This document shows, in pieces, positions 1 to 10,787 of a stretch of 64,000 bases of DNA. The position numbers and the translations under genes were made by a program. The stretch is from positions 1 to 64,000 of the forward strand of contig OZ025851.1 in assembly GCA_964019425.1 (NCBI GenBank). Reading direction: 5' to 3'. The stretch comes from Flectonema sp. DT1601 (taxonomy: Eukaryota; Euglenozoa; Diplonemea; Diplonemida; Diplonemidae). A model generated the notes under the pieces. That model did no database searches. It saw only the letters and a list, made by a program, of their open reading frames with translations, and was not told the origin of the DNA. Within the stretch, counting starts at the first letter, position 1. The number at the start of each line of letters is the position of its first letter.

Positions 1-965
1 GCGGGTTTGCGGGTTTGCGGGTTTGCGGGTTTGCGGGTTTGCGGGTTTGCGGGTTTGCGGGTTTGCGGGTTTGCGGGTTTGCGGGTTTGCGGGTTTGCGG
101 GTTTGCGGGTTTGCGGGTTTGCGGGTTTGCGGGTTTGCGGGTTTGCGGGTTTGCGGGTTTGCGGGTTTGCGGGTTTGCGGGTTTGCGGGTTTGCGGGTTT
201 GCGGGTTTGCGGGTTTGCGGGTTTGCGGGTTTGCGGGTTTGCGGGTTTGCGGGTTTGCGGGTTTGCGGGTTTGCGGGTTTGCGGGTTTGCGGGTTTGCGG
301 GTTTGCGGGTTTGCGGGTTTGCGGGTTTGCGGGTTTGCGGGTTTGCGGGTTTGCGGGTTTGCGGGTTTGCGGGTTTGCGGGTTTGCGGGTTTGCGGGTTT
401 GCGGGTTTGCGGGTTTGCGGGTTTGCGGGTTTGCGGGTTTGCGGGTTTGCGGGTTTGCGGGTTTGCGGGTTTGCGGGTTTGCGGGTTTGCGGGTTTGCGG
501 GTTTGCGGGTTTGCGGGTTTGCGGGTTTGCGGGTTTGCGGGTTTGCGGGTTTGCGGGTTTGCGGGTTTGCGGGTTTGCGGGTTTGCGGGTTTGCGGGTTT
601 GCGGGTTTGCGGGTTTGCGGGTTTGCGGGTTTGCGGGTTTGCGGGTTTGCGGGTTTGCGGGTTTGCGGGTTTGCGGGTTTGCGGGTTTGCGGGTTTGCGG
701 GTTTGCGGGTTTGCGGGTTTGCGGGTTTGCGGGTTTGCGGGTTTGCGGGTTTGCGGGTTTGCGGGTTTGCGGGTTTGCGGGTTTGCGGGTTTGCGGGTTT
801 GCGGGTTTGCGGGTTTGCGGGTTTGCGGGTTTGCGGGTTTGCGGGTTTGCGGGTTTGCGGGTTTGCGGGTTTGCGGGTTTGCGGGTTTGCGGGTTTGCGG
901 GTTTGCGGGTTTGCGGGTTTGCGGGTTTGCGGGTTTGCGGGTTTGCGGGTTTGCGGGTTTGCGGG
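1..965 (+). repeat. GCGGGTTT octamer array, cut by the window edge
   Basis: About 120 perfect head-to-tail copies of the octamer GCGGGTTT, G-rich on the plus strand, running off the left edge. It ends in GCGGG and is joined directly to the left end of YR element A. The unit has spaced GGG runs and could form G-quadruplexes, so it looks telomere-like, but I do not recognise it as a known telomere sequence. Open frames through it are a by-product of the 8-bp period, not genes. Confidence 0.98.
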
Positions 966-1212
966 GAACCGTGCGGCATTTAAGTTGTTAATTGTACTTT
1001 TGGAAAGGGAAATAAAGAGAAACGAAGTTAAGAATTTATAAGGCAAGAATAAATAATGCACCATCATAATTGTATCTGAACTGAGAGAGAAAAAGGAGTT
1101 ACGCCACAAGTACTAACAGACAAAGAATTCCATACATTCACAACGGGGTAGCGGGGCGCCGCCCGGTCGGGACCTCGTGGAGAGGCCCGGTCGCGGGACA
1201 TGCGCCGTCACA

Positions 1213-1229
1213 GGGGGTGGGTGGGTGGG
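1213..1229 (+). other. G-quadruplex motif in the A2/B2 linker (family A)
   Basis: Plus strand reads GGGGGTGGGTGGGTGGG: four G-runs with single-base loops, a textbook parallel quadruplex pattern. It separates B2 from A2, the place that holds the coding region between A1 and B1. The G-rich strand is antisense to the element genes and is the same strand that is G-rich in the target array. Confidence 0.85.
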
Positions 1230-1618
1230 CTTTCAAAACTTTAACGTAAAAGTCTGAAAAACCCTGTGATAAAGCTAAAAGAATGATATTGTAGGAAAAA
1301 TAAATCTTAAAAGTAATCTGATTTCTTTTCTGGACTTGAAAAGCCTAAGAAAGCCGTTTTAACAGGAACAGCTTGAATGCACTCGGAATCACAAAAATAG
1401 TCTAGGGGAAGTCCCCTTTTGAAGAAAGACTGCTTGTCTAACGATCAGCTTCTGCAACCAAGTCGGTGCAGCAAACTTATTGTCAATGAGCGGACCCTTC
1501 GGAAAACAGAAAAAACAATTGAAGTTGAGAACTCAAACTTCTTTTGACACTAGCAATAAATAATGAAATGAAAACAAGAGAAAATGATATTAGATAAATT
1601 AAACACTGCCATTTGCAA

Positions 1619-1642
1619 GGTTCCCAAGTGGTAAGGGGAACC
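1619..1642. other. B1/A2 junction with inverted arms (family A), candidate recombinase site
   Basis: GGTTCCC and GGGAACC form perfect 7-bp inverted arms around a 10-bp spacer ending in G. This is where the element's two ends meet head to tail with no octamer between them. Paired arms around a short spacer are the usual form of a tyrosine-recombinase crossover site; that role is inferred. Confidence 0.6.
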
Positions 1643-1809
1643 GTGCGGCATTTAAGTTGTTAATTGTACTTTTGGAAAGGGAAATAAAGAGAAACGAAGT
1701 TAAGAATTTATAAGGCAAGAATAAATAATGCACCATCATAATTGTATCTGAACTGAGAGAGAAAAAGGAGTTACGCCACAAGTACTAACAGACAAAGAAT
1801 TCCATACAT

Positions 1810-4332
1810 TCACAACGGGGTAGCGGGGCGCCGCCCGGTCGGGACCTCGTGGAGAGGCCCGGTCGCGGGACATGCGCCGTCACGCGCCACCTCCACATCG
1901 CGAGTAAAGAAATCCCTGACCGCCAGTGTGACCTCCTCTCTGTGCTTGCGAGTTCTAATTGTCGTAGGGTCTACCCTCGAAGGCAAGTCTGCCGGGTTCA
2001 GCTGCGATCGCACATACCGGATCGAGAATGTAATCGACCTCCTCTGCAACTCCACTAAAGCACCAATGACCGCTGCATTCAAATCTTGAGAGCGGATCGA
2101 CATTCCCTTCCTCGAAACACCCACCACAGAAGTGTTGTCAATCCATACTGCCACAGTACGACCGTCCAGCTCCGGCGACATCTGTTTCACAGTGTTGTGG
2201 AAAGCAAGTCCCTCCAAGATGTTGATATGCAGCTCGCTTTCTTGTGTGTCCCAGGAGTCTCCCATCACCACAACTTCAGCCGTCGTGTCGTTGACAACGA
2301 CTCCTCCCCATCCTTTCTTCGAAGCGTCGATGAACACCGAGAACATCTGCTCCCGCTCATCAAACGGAGCATGCATCCGCCTCGTCGAAGTCGCACCAGC
2401 CATCCAACCGCGCAGCTCAGCCGCCACAGACTCAGGTACCCGTACCCTGTCTCCAACCAACCTCCTTCCAGCGTTCAAGTTGTTTGCCAGGCGTCGAAGG
2501 AACTTCAGAGCAAACCAATACCTCCCCGGCGTCTCCCCTGCCACCGCCGACGCATGCATCAGCCTCCCTCCCATCGACTCCAACTGCCCAGCCGTCACCA
2601 TGCCAAGGTCCACCGCCTCCAGCCTCCGCTTGATCTTCAACGAGACCTTCACCTCTGCCCCTTCGTGATCGAAATCCACCCCCAAGAAGGTGTACTTCGC
2701 CTCCGCCGTGTTACTGTCTGCCGGCTTCCACGTCAGACAGAATTCCTCAGCAGCCGCATCAAGATTCGCCGTCGCAGCAAGAACCTCACCCGCGCCGCCT
2801 GTGTATCGAATGTTGTCTATGAAGACATCAACCCGCACACCCCGAGCCTGCCACTCTGGTCTTACGTAACCCGGGTCTCCAGCCGCCGCCGCCGCCATCG
2901 TGTGCATGATCTCCGGTGCACACACATGCCCCATCGGCAGCCGACACAACTCAAACCAGCTTCCCCCTTCCGTCTGGAACCGAAAGAGACGCCGCGCTTC
3001 CTCTGGGATCTCAATCGCATAAAAGCCTGTGCGAAAGTCCCGTGTAGTCCCACATTCCTCCCGTACTTGGTCCAGGTAACGTGAGATATGGTGCAAGGGC
3101 ACCTGCGCGGTGTACTTCTCCTCCAGCCAGCTGTTCGCATCCTTCGTCCACAGAATAAACCTCTGGCGCATGCCCTCGGGTTTCTCCTCCAACACAGTGA
3201 ACGGTACGTTGCTCGACACACCCGGGCCAACCGCCTTCCGGGCTATGCCAAACGATGCCAGCTCTCCAGCATGCACATCCGAAAACACAGTCCGGCCCGT
3301 CGACCTTGCTATCTTCCCCACTTCCGGCGAAAACGTCAGCTTCCACACCTCGTCAAACCGCCTCTGCGATTCGGTATTCAGCCGTTTGCGTAATCCCGCC
3401 ACATCCATCACCGGCACACCACTCACATGTAACGGCGAGGCCTTCTCCACCGGCGTCGTTGGCAATCGTGTCCTCTTCCCCCGCCTCACCAAGCTGTGCT
3501 GCGTTCCAACCCTCACAGCAGCTTTGTCGCCCGCCAAGTCCCCATAGCCCTGGCAGTACTCACCGGATTGGATGCATATCGGAGGGTCGTAGCAGACACT
3601 CCCTCTCCGCCTTCTGTGTGTTTGAGAAGACGTGATACCAGGGACGGAGAAGTCAACTTTCCTTCCTCCAGTGCTTGCATCAGGACGCCAGCTGCCCCTC
3701 TCTTCACAGAATGTGCGGTGAAGAGGCACATGTCCGGGTCTTTCCGCCACAAATCCACCAGCCGTTCCGACGTCACCGCCGTTAGCTGCTCGAACGGAGA
3801 CAGCTCCTTCACCAAATGAGCTATCACCTCCACCAGATCGCCCTGGATCACCACCCATCTCGACGCGACATACGGGTCTGCCCGGCGATGCTTCGGTGTC
3901 ATCCCCCAATCGATGATCACTTCGTCCTTTTCCAACCAAATGAACTGAGGGGACGTCAGCTTCTGTACCTCCCCCCACCTCGATGCAGTCTTCCAACATA
4001 CGAGAGCCGCCAACCTCAGATCCGGTGTTTGCTTGTTCGCCCACCCCAGCAGTTTCTCCTTCCCAATCGGTCGAGCTTGTTTGACCGGAACGGCCGCGCC
4101 TTGCGACCGGAGCGCTGCCGCCAAGCTGAGAAGAGGTTGCCGCTCCAGCCCCAAGTGTCGAAACACGCCGGACAACGCTTTTGCGTAGTTTAATTGCCCC
4201 TGCGGTGTGACTCCGGTTGCCAGAACAAACAACGCCGCCGCTTCCGCCGTAACCGCTATCCGCTGCGACGTTGCCCAGCCCTGCAGCCTTCCCCACAGGT
4301 TGCGTCTTTTCTGTGACGTTTCGGCAGCCCAC
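1810..4332 (-). CDS. Reverse transcriptase / RNase H of element A
   Basis: Open frame of 840 codons. The first third overlaps the YR gene in another frame, so recognisable RT begins near residue 270. RT signatures include LPMGH (about residue 465) and the polymerase box F-I-D-N (about 500); the same F/W-I-D-N form occurs in families B and D. RNase H follows, with WIDNTSV (about 734) and NPADLPSR (about 780), as in DIRS-type RNase H. It copies the element RNA. It lies in the -1 phase relative to YR in all three families, so expression probably depends on a non-standard step; which one is not visible. Confidence 0.85.
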   Translation of the reverse strand: MGCRNVTEKTQPVGKAAGLGNVAADSGYGGSGGVVCSGNRSHTAGAIKLRKSVVRRVSTLGAGAATSSQLGGSAPVARRGRSGQTSSTDWEGETAGVGEQANTGSEVGGSRMLEDCIEVGGGTEADVPSVHLVGKGRSDHRLGDDTEASPGRPVCRVEMGGDPGRSGGGDSSFGEGAVSVRAANGGDVGTAGGFVAERPGHVPLHRTFCEERGSWRPDASTGGRKVDFSVPGITSSQTHRRRRGSVCYDPPICIQSGEYCQGYGDLAGDKAAVRVGTQHSLVRRGKRTRLPTTPVEKASPLHVSGVPVMDVAGLRKRLNTESQRRFDEVWKLTFSPEVGKIARSTGRTVFSDVHAGELASFGIARKAVGPGVSSNVPFTVLEEKPEGMRQRFILWTKDANSWLEEKYTAQVPLHHISRYLDQVREECGTTRDFRTGFYAIEIPEEARRLFRFQTEGGSWFELCRLPMGHVCAPEIMHTMAAAAAGDPGYVRPEWQARGVRVDVFIDNIRYTGGAGEVLAATANLDAAAEEFCLTWKPADSNTAEAKYTFLGVDFDHEGAEVKVSLKIKRRLEAVDLGMVTAGQLESMGGRLMHASAVAGETPGRYWFALKFLRRLANNLNAGRRLVGDRVRVPESVAAELRGWMAGATSTRRMHAPFDEREQMFSVFIDASKKGWGGVVVNDTTAEVVVMGDSWDTQESELHINILEGLAFHNTVKQMSPELDGRTVAVWIDNTSVVGVSRKGMSIRSQDLNAAVIGALVELQRRSITFSIRYVRSQLNPADLPSRVDPTTIRTRKHREEVTLAVRDFFTRDVEVARDGACPATGPLHEVPTGRRPATPL

Positions 4333-4958
4333 ATGTTCGAAACCACGTCGCCCAGCCGCTCCATCGCTCCGTCGAGGTCGACCGTCCCTTCCTGTGCCAG
4401 CGGCCGCACCCCGGCCCCTGCCACATGCTCCAGAACCACTTGTCCGAACACCGAAGGCATCCTCGCACCCACGCCAGCTAGATGTCCTTCCCTCACCTCC
4501 TCCAAGATCCGTCGTTGTCTTTGCAGATTCCTTGGCGGCCCAGCATCTCCTGCTAAGCCCGCCTCGGTCAGACTTCGGGATCCAGTTCCCTGAACCGGAA
4601 TACCCCCACCTTTTTGGCTTTTCCTTCCGACCCCGATATCGAGCGATCCCTCCACTTCCGTAGGCAGTGCGACCCCTCTGACCCTTCGGCCAGGCATATC
4701 CACTCCCTGAAGCGCGGCAACCCCCATCCGTTTGGGCAAGTTTATTTTGACCAGCCTTTCCAGCCCCGTCCCCGGAACTGAACGGCCTCCCGTCCCGTGG
4801 TTGCTTCGAGGCTCGTTGTCCCTCCCAACCCGGTCCGTGACCACCAACCCTCCAACCTGGCTGGGAATATCCACTACCCCAAGAGGAACGACCCCTCCGG
4901 CCTCCTGGCCGGGCATGTTTCCCCCCTGAGCTGGGACCCCTCCAACCTGATCGGGCAT
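3513..4958 (-). CDS. Tyrosine recombinase of element A
   Basis: 481 residues. The C-terminal half carries the YR catalytic set: Arg in SRWGEV (about 328), HSVKRG (about 413), LLKH (about 447) and the Tyr of TLRYAS (about 460). YR retrotransposons use this enzyme to join a circular DNA copy to the target. It lies in the same phase as gag, just after the gag stop, an arrangement also seen in B and D. The first ~170 residues are Gly/Val/Pro-rich and not recognised. Confidence 0.85.
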   Translation of the reverse strand: MPDQVGGVPAQGGNMPGQEAGGVVPLGVVDIPSQVGGLVVTDRVGRDNEPRSNHGTGGRSVPGTGLERLVKINLPKRMGVAALQGVDMPGRRVRGVALPTEVEGSLDIGVGRKSQKGGGIPVQGTGSRSLTEAGLAGDAGPPRNLQRQRRILEEVREGHLAGVGARMPSVFGQVVLEHVAGAGVRPLAQEGTVDLDGAMERLGDVVSNMWAAETSQKRRNLWGRLQGWATSQRIAVTAEAAALFVLATGVTPQGQLNYAKALSGVFRHLGLERQPLLSLAAALRSQGAAVPVKQARPIGKEKLLGWANKQTPDLRLAALVCWKTASRWGEVQKLTSPQFIWLEKDEVIIDWGMTPKHRRADPYVASRWVVIQGDLVEVIAHLVKELSPFEQLTAVTSERLVDLWRKDPDMCLFTAHSVKRGAAGVLMQALEEGKLTSPSLVSRLLKHTEGGEGVSATTLRYASNPVSTARAMGTWRATKLL

Positions 4959-4973
4959 TGCCAGAGCTGACTG

Positions 4974-6779
4974 TCAGTAGCCCCGGCCTCGGCCGTTTTT
5001 TGCACTTGGCTTCGGCGCCGACGCAGCCACCACCTTGCCTCCCACGAACGGCTTCCGGTTTGTGTGCTTCTCCGCTGCCTTCCTTGCCTCGGCTGTCTCG
5101 GGTGTGAGAGACTCCTCCAAGAGCTTGCTTTCGTAGCTCCTTGCTGCGGCCTCGCTGTTCTCATGGTACCGATAATACTCAAGCATCTTGAGTATCTCGA
5201 GGGAAGATTTCTCCGGTCCACTTGTCACCACCGTCACCGCGAGCGCCGCCAGCCTCCTCGCGTTCTCCCGTGTCCACTTCCCGTTCCCGGCGAATCTCCT
5301 CGCGATTGCCCATTGCAGCGCCTCACATTCCTGCGGACCCCCCGCAGCAAATCCAGCCCACATCTGTTGGTTTCCAGCCGCCTGAGTTGAATTTAACTGT
5401 GATCTCTCCCTGTCTTCTTCCCAGTGACCTGGGGCCCACCCCTCGCCCCCCAGTTCAAACTGACGGAGCCCGCTCACCTCTCCCAGGACCGCCGCCACTA
5501 CGCGATCCTGTTCCACTGCCACGATCACTCCCCTCTCCGACCCGCACAACACCTTCATCCCAACCCTCCATTCCGGATTGGCTGGTTCCTTCTTCTTCTT
5601 GGCATCCAACATCACCGACAAATTCGACAGTACGTCGGTCAATTCCCCTATTCCGCTGCCCGCGGTAGGCGGCGACGCCGATGTTTGTAATTGCTGTTGC
5701 TGTTGCTGCTGCTGTTGCAGTAGCTGATGTTGTTGCTGTTGCTGCTGTTGCATTTGTTGTTGCTGATCTTGTTGTTGTTGCAGATGCTGTTGCTGTTGCC
5801 GTCTCAAATCCGCAAGCTCTTCCGCTTGCAGTTGTTGTTGTTGCATCTGGGATTTCATCAAGTCTCGAAGCTCCGCCAAACCAGACAATTCTTGTCCCCG
5901 TCGTTGCTGTTGCTCCAACTGATCCTTTACAACTCCTTCCCGGATCTGTGTCAATTCCTTCGCACTCCGCATTGTTTCCGCCCGTTGCGACGCGATTTGT
6001 GCCCGGAGGTCCGCAACTTCCTTGGCATGCTGTTGTTGGTGTTGGTGTTGCACCTGCTGGCGTTGCTCCTGCACCTTCTGTTGTTGTTGCTGTTCTTGCA
6101 GCTTTTCTTGTTGTGTCCGTACCTCCGCTTCCACTGCGCCTTGGCGTTGTGCTACTTGCCCCAGTGCCTGCCCCGTCGCAGCCTGCACCCCGGCTAACCG
6201 TTGGTCCGCCCCGACCGCGTACTCCTGAGTGGCCTGAAACAGACCACCCAGCCCCTGCTCTGTGTTCTCGTGCCTCGCCGCCAACCCACGCAGCACTTCG
6301 CTGGCCTCCTCGGTACTCACATAGTCCGTCATGACTACGTCAGCTGCCTCGTCGACATCGTACACCACCTGTTGTGAGTTAGGCGGCGGGTGGGAAAACT
6401 GCGCTGCCCCTTGCACCACCAACTGACCGCGCGAGTCAGACATCTCCACGAGATATCCACAAAAAACCTCTGGCTTTTTCTCGGCCAGCACCGTCAAGAG
6501 CACAAACACCCCACGTGCCGATGCCCTGCTCACTACCTCCTTCGTCGTCTTCAAAAGACGTGCCAACAGCACGTCGTTCATCCACCTCTCGGCGGAGTCG
6601 TCGTCTACCCGGCTCGTCGGTACCCACCAAAACGCCCCTTCGGCGGTTGTCATCCCACACGCACGAAGTGCGCTCTCCTTCCGTGTTCTTAAGTCTACAT
6701 TTCCCTTTTTAGGGCAGGGTAACCCGGTCTGCTGCCACAAGCTGTCCAGACTTGTCGGCATGCTGAACTCGTACGACAT
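4974..6779 (-). CDS. Gag-like protein of element A
   Basis: 601 residues. An N-terminal globular part is followed by a long Gln-rich coiled coil (about 190-375, CAG/CAA-type repeats), a small domain with a GW-x-x-GHW motif (about 435), an Ala-rich helical part and a basic Gly/Arg tail. No zinc knuckle is visible. Position as first gene and coiled-coil build suggest a Gag-like RNA-binding particle protein. Its start codon abuts the A1 repeat, so the leader is A1 itself. Confidence 0.75.
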   Translation of the reverse strand: MSYEFSMPTSLDSLWQQTGLPCPKKGNVDLRTRKESALRACGMTTAEGAFWWVPTSRVDDDSAERWMNDVLLARLLKTTKEVVSRASARGVFVLLTVLAEKKPEVFCGYLVEMSDSRGQLVVQGAAQFSHPPPNSQQVVYDVDEAADVVMTDYVSTEEASEVLRGLAARHENTEQGLGGLFQATQEYAVGADQRLAGVQAATGQALGQVAQRQGAVEAEVRTQQEKLQEQQQQQKVQEQRQQVQHQHQQQHAKEVADLRAQIASQRAETMRSAKELTQIREGVVKDQLEQQQRRGQELSGLAELRDLMKSQMQQQQLQAEELADLRRQQQQHLQQQQDQQQQMQQQQQQQHQLLQQQQQQQQQLQTSASPPTAGSGIGELTDVLSNLSVMLDAKKKKEPANPEWRVGMKVLCGSERGVIVAVEQDRVVAAVLGEVSGLRQFELGGEGWAPGHWEEDRERSQLNSTQAAGNQQMWAGFAAGGPQECEALQWAIARRFAGNGKWTRENARRLAALAVTVVTSGPEKSSLEILKMLEYYRYHENSEAAARSYESKLLEESLTPETAEARKAAEKHTNRKPFVGGKVVAASAPKPSAKNGRGRGY

Positions 6780-7185
6780 TTCAAAACTTTAACGTAAAAG
6801 TCTGAAAAACCCTGTGATAAAGCTAAAAGAATGATATTGTAGGAAAAATAAATCTTAAAAGTAATCTGATTTCTTTTCTGGACTTGAAAAGCCTAAGAAA
6901 GCCGTTTTAACAGGAACAGCTTGAATGCACTCGGAATCACAAAAATAGTCTAGGGGAAGTCCACTTTTGAAGAAAGACTGCTTGTCTAACGATCAGCTTC
7001 TGCAACCAAGTCGGTGCAGCAAACTTATTGTCAATGAGCGGACCCTTCGGAAAACAGAAAAAACAATTGAAGTTGAGAACTCAAACTTCTTTTGACACTA
7101 GCAATAAATAATGAAATGAAAACAAGAGAAAATGATATTAGATAAATTAAACACTGCCATTTGCAAGGTTCCCAAGTGGTAAGGG

Positions 7186-7996
7186 TTTGCGGGTTTGCGG
7201 GTTTGCGGGTTTGCGGGTTTGCGGGTTTGCGGGTTTGCGGGTTTGCGGGTTTGCGGGTTTGCGGGTTTGCGGGTTTGCGGGTTTGCGGGTTTGCGGGTTT
7301 GCGGGTTTGCGGGTTTGCGGGTTTGCGGGTTTGCGGGTTTGCGGGTTTGCGGGTTTGCGGGTTTGCGGGTTTGCGGGTTTGCGGGTTTGCGGGTTTGCGG
7401 GTTTGCGGGTTTGCGGGTTTGCGGGTTTGCGGGTTTGCGGGTTTGCGGGTTTGCGGGTTTGCGGGTTTGCGGGTTTGCGGGTTTGCGGGTTTGCGGGTTT
7501 GCGGGTTTGCGGGTTTGCGGGTTTGCGGGTTTGCGGGTTTGCGGGTTTGCGGGTTTGCGGGTTTGCGGGTTTGCGGGTTTGCGGGTTTGCGGGTTTGCGG
7601 GTTTGCGGGTTTGCGGGTTTGCGGGTTTGCGGGTTTGCGGGTTTGCGGGTTTGCGGGTTTGCGGGTTTGCGGGTTTGCGGGTTTGCGGGTTTGCGGGTTT
7701 GCGGGTTTGCGGGTTTGCGGGTTTGCGGGTTTGCGGGTTTGCGGGTTTGCGGGTTTGCGGGTTTGCGGGTTTGCGGGTTTGCGGGTTTGCGGGTTTGCGG
7801 GTTTGCGGGTTTGCGGGTTTGCGGGTTTGCGGGTTTGCGGGTTTGCGGGTTTGCGGGTTTGCGGGTTTGCGGGTTTGCGGGTTTGCGGGTTTGCGGGTTT
7901 GCGGGTTTGCGGGTTTGCGGGTTTGCGGGTTTGCGGGTTTGCGGGTTTGCGGGTTTGCGGGTTTGCGGGTTTGCGGGTTTGCGGGTTTGCGGGTTT
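7186..7996 (+). repeat. GCGGGTTT octamer array
   Basis: About 101 perfect units starting with TTT directly after the right end of element A (shared G run 7183-7185). It ends abruptly at 7996 against non-repetitive DNA. Same orientation as all other arrays. Confidence 0.98.
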
Positions 7997-8128
7997 CTCC
8001 TATATAATTGTCAGCATTGGGGATATTTTGGGTTCTGAGGAAATCCACCAAGTCCTGGGCCAGGTACCCAGGCCAGGCCTCACCTAATTACACACTAATT
8101 CTTCTTTGCATTCCCGCAAGAAGGTCTG

Positions 8129-8876
8129 GTTCTAAGTGCAACATAAGTGTTGACTGGTGCCACGAATTACGGAAAGAAAAGTAGCGTTGCATATTGACCT
8201 GTGGCAAGTCGGCGCTACCAAATGACAGTCTGATGATCCACGGCGGGCGTTTGCAGAAAGAAAATTGCTGTTATTTGCCTTTGTCACGGAATTTTTTTTT
8301 TTTTTAACTTTTTGCGCCACTCACCTCCAAAAGAACATGAGTACATCTTTTTTTATGGTTATCTCTCGATCTATCGGCCCCGAGAAGTCTTCACAAATTT
8401 CTGGGTGGAGAAAAAAGTTTTGCAGTTGTTTGCCAGTCAAAACTTACGCAGCACTGTAAGCTGGCCAGGCCTAGCTACTTCCGTACTGGGAATGAGGCTT
8501 CTGTTTCTTCCTGCTAGCAGGCCTGGTGCTAAGTGCTACGTAATAGTGCCACGCATTGCAGGAATAATATTAGGTCGCCCAGAAGTGCTATGTAAGCGCT
8601 AGGCCTAGCTACTTCCGTACTGAGAATGAGGCTTCTGTTTCTTCCCGCAAGCAGGCCTGGTGCTAAGTGCTACATAAGTGTTGAATGGTGCCACGCATTA
8701 CGGGAAGAAAGGTAGAGTGTTGCATGTTAACCTGTTGCAGGTTGGCACTACCAAATGACCTGATGACCCACGGGGGGGCGTTTGCGGAAAGAGAATTGCT
8801 GCTTTTGCAGTTATTTGCCTTTGTCACGGGATTTTTTTTTTTTTTTTTTACTGCTTTTTGTGCCACTCACCTCCAA
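8129..8876 (+). repeat. Two interleaved local duplications
   Basis: A block of about 210 bp at 8129-8335 recurs at 8660-8876 with moderate divergence. It includes the same T-run followed by GCCACTCACCTCC. A second block of about 80 bp at 8464-8545 recurs at 8598-8676, starting near CTAGCTACTTCCGTACTG. The mismatches suggest these are older than the octamer arrays. Confidence 0.75.
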
Positions 8877-9079
8877 GAAATCAATGGTTACACCTTTTTT
8901 ATGGTTATCCCTTGGCCTATCGATCTCGAAAAGGCTTCACAAATCCCTGAGGAGAATAGGTTTTAGAGTTTTGGTGCCAAGCTGTCTTTTTGTTATGGTT
9001 TAGACAATTTGGGTTTTAATAAATAATTCCTTTCATTTTTGCCACCTTTCTGCAATCAATGCTTATGTAGCACCCCTGA

Positions 9080-9300
9080 GCAAGTTTTGGCTGCTAATTT
9101 TCTTCTTGCAAGCAAATTTTAGCTGCTTATTTTCTTCCCGCAAGCAAATTTTAGCTGCTTATTTTTTTCTTGCAGGCAAATTTTAGCTGCTTATTTTCTT
9201 CCCGCAAGCAAATTTTAGCTGCTTACTTTTCCCGCAAGCAAATTTTGGCTGCTTATTTTCTTCCTGCAAGCAAATTTAAGCTGCCAATTTTCTTCAGTAG
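9080..9300 (+). repeat. Minisatellite, about six units of 30-36 bp
   Basis: Imperfect tandem copies of a unit like TTCCCGCAAGCAAATTTTAG followed by CTGCTTAT. The CCCGCAAGCAAA core resembles the complement of the octamer (CCCGCAAA) with a GCAA/GC shift, which may be chance. Confidence 0.7.
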
Positions 9301-9930
9301 GAAGTAAGTAAGATTTATTTTTGCCTAAGGAAAAATGCTGGATTTTTGTGCCCGAGCAGGTCTAAAAAAGATGGGTAACCATTTTCTGAAAGTATAAAAT
9401 GTGATGAAAATTCTTTTTTAGTATGGTTTTGAAATTGAAGTGTATGGTTGCCAATTTAGTAGGTAGTTAAAAAAAATTCTTCAGAGCTTTTATCATATTT
9501 TCTGAAAGGTTTATCTTTTTCTACAGATCTCCTAAAAAAGATGGGAACACATAGTTGATCTATCCAAAAGTCTTCATAAATTCCTGTTAACCATTTTCTT
9601 AAAATATAAAAAGTGATGAGAAAGAAATTTTGTTAGTGGTATGGTTTTGAAATTTAGGTGTATGGCTGCCAATTTAGTTAGCAAAAATTTTCTTTTTGAA
9701 ATAATTTTTTCCTTCTTAATGAGTTTTGGATTTTAGGTGCCAAGCTGTGAAAAGGCAATCTTTGATTTCATTTCTTTTTGGGTAAAGGGTCTTTCCTACA
9801 CAGATAGTTTCAGAACTAAACATTCTTTACAAAACCCAAAATGGCTGTAAACCGCCCAGTTCGACCTTGGGTGAGGGCATTTTTGTTTTTTCTTGATTCT
9901 TTTTCAGGAGGTTGGCCTTTATTAGTGGCT

Positions 9931-9960
9931 CCCCCCCCTTGGGGGGGGTTGGGGGGGGGG
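9931..9960. repeat. C8-TT-G8-TT-G10 homopolymer hairpin
   Basis: Eight C, TT, eight G, TT, ten G. The C and G runs can fold back as a hairpin or the G runs can stack. Such tracts are error-prone in sequencing, so the exact lengths are unsure. Confidence 0.8.
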
Positions 9961-10787
9961 CTGCGTTCCGCCATCCCATAGTTCTTCCCACATTTCTATT
10001 TTATTGGAAATAATGAACGATAACCTTATTAATATAACTAAATTCCTATATTCCCATCCCAGGGTCGCACACATTGCAGATACAGGTTCGGATAACCTAA
10101 GCCACATATCCAATCATCATAAACCTAGCCGTCGTTTTCGTGCTAGCATATTAATATAACAACAACTGCAGATATCTTTCAGAAAAACAAAAACAAAGGA
10201 CTTGATAAAACAGGGTGCAGTGTGCATTTTCAGCTATGGGAGGACATTTTTCATTTGTCGTCCCGTTGGGACAGAAAAGTAATAAATAAATAAAAAATTG
10301 CGAAAAAAAAAAGAAATTGCTTATATATAACGTTTATTTATTTTTATTTTTTTTTTTTTTTTCATGTTTGATTATTTCCTCTTCATATTATTTTTTTTTT
10401 TTTTTCTGCCTCTCCCTTAATCCTGTTCGTTTCTTTGAAACGAAAATTCATTTGAATATTATTCCTTGGTCAGCATCTTTCATTGTCGCCCTTTGGGCCT
10501 GTTAAAAAAAAAAAAAAAAAAAAAAAAAGAAAGTTTACATCGGGAATAGGGCAGGAGCCAAAAGCTCCCAGTCTGTTACTTCCCACCTTTTCGAAAACTT
10601 ATTTATAAATGAAAATTGCACAAAAGTAATAATAAGCCTTCCAAGTACACACCTTCACTCACCTACCAACAGAAAGGGTAGAGAAAGGCGACTCACTTAG
10701 CAGGGGTTGAAAGTACGGCTAGGAAGGTTCCCAAAAAAAAAAAAAAAAAAAAAAAAAAAATAATAATAAAAAGTTGCGATATCCCAG

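Larger units (their letters stand above)
966..7182 (-). mobile_element. YR retrotransposon, family A, complete split-direct-repeat form
   Basis: Looks whole. In sense (minus) order: A1 6779-7182, gag, YR, RT/RNase H, B1 1638-1883, A2 1231-1634, G-rich linker 1213-1229, B2 966-1211. A1 and A2 are both 404 bp and differ at one position that I noticed. B1 and B2 are both 246 bp and look identical, so the copy is young. The A1-ORFs-B1A2B2 layout is that of Ngaro/PAT-type and VIPER-like YR retrotransposons. It lies between two octamer arrays with no duplicated target other than the shared G run. Family assignment rests on the YR, RT and RNase H motifs and on the split repeats. Confidence 0.9.

Noticed and set aside
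1-1041. Long open frames through the octamer arrays (RVCGFAGL repeats)
   Set aside because: A period of eight bases with no stop in any frame gives such frames on either strand automatically. They exist in every array and have no start context or conserved ends.
966-1634. Short element beside each full element as an independent non-autonomous insertion
   Set aside because: In A, B and two D copies it abuts the full unit with no octamer between and repeats its outer parts exactly. That is the A2-B2 half of a split-direct-repeat element, so I count them as one.
1849-6712. Plus-strand open frames opposite the element genes
   Set aside because: They mirror GC-rich minus-strand genes, have no family motifs, and do not keep their sequence between A and B.
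7186-7996. CRISPR-like array
   Set aside because: No spacers; pure tandem octamers in a eukaryotic setting.
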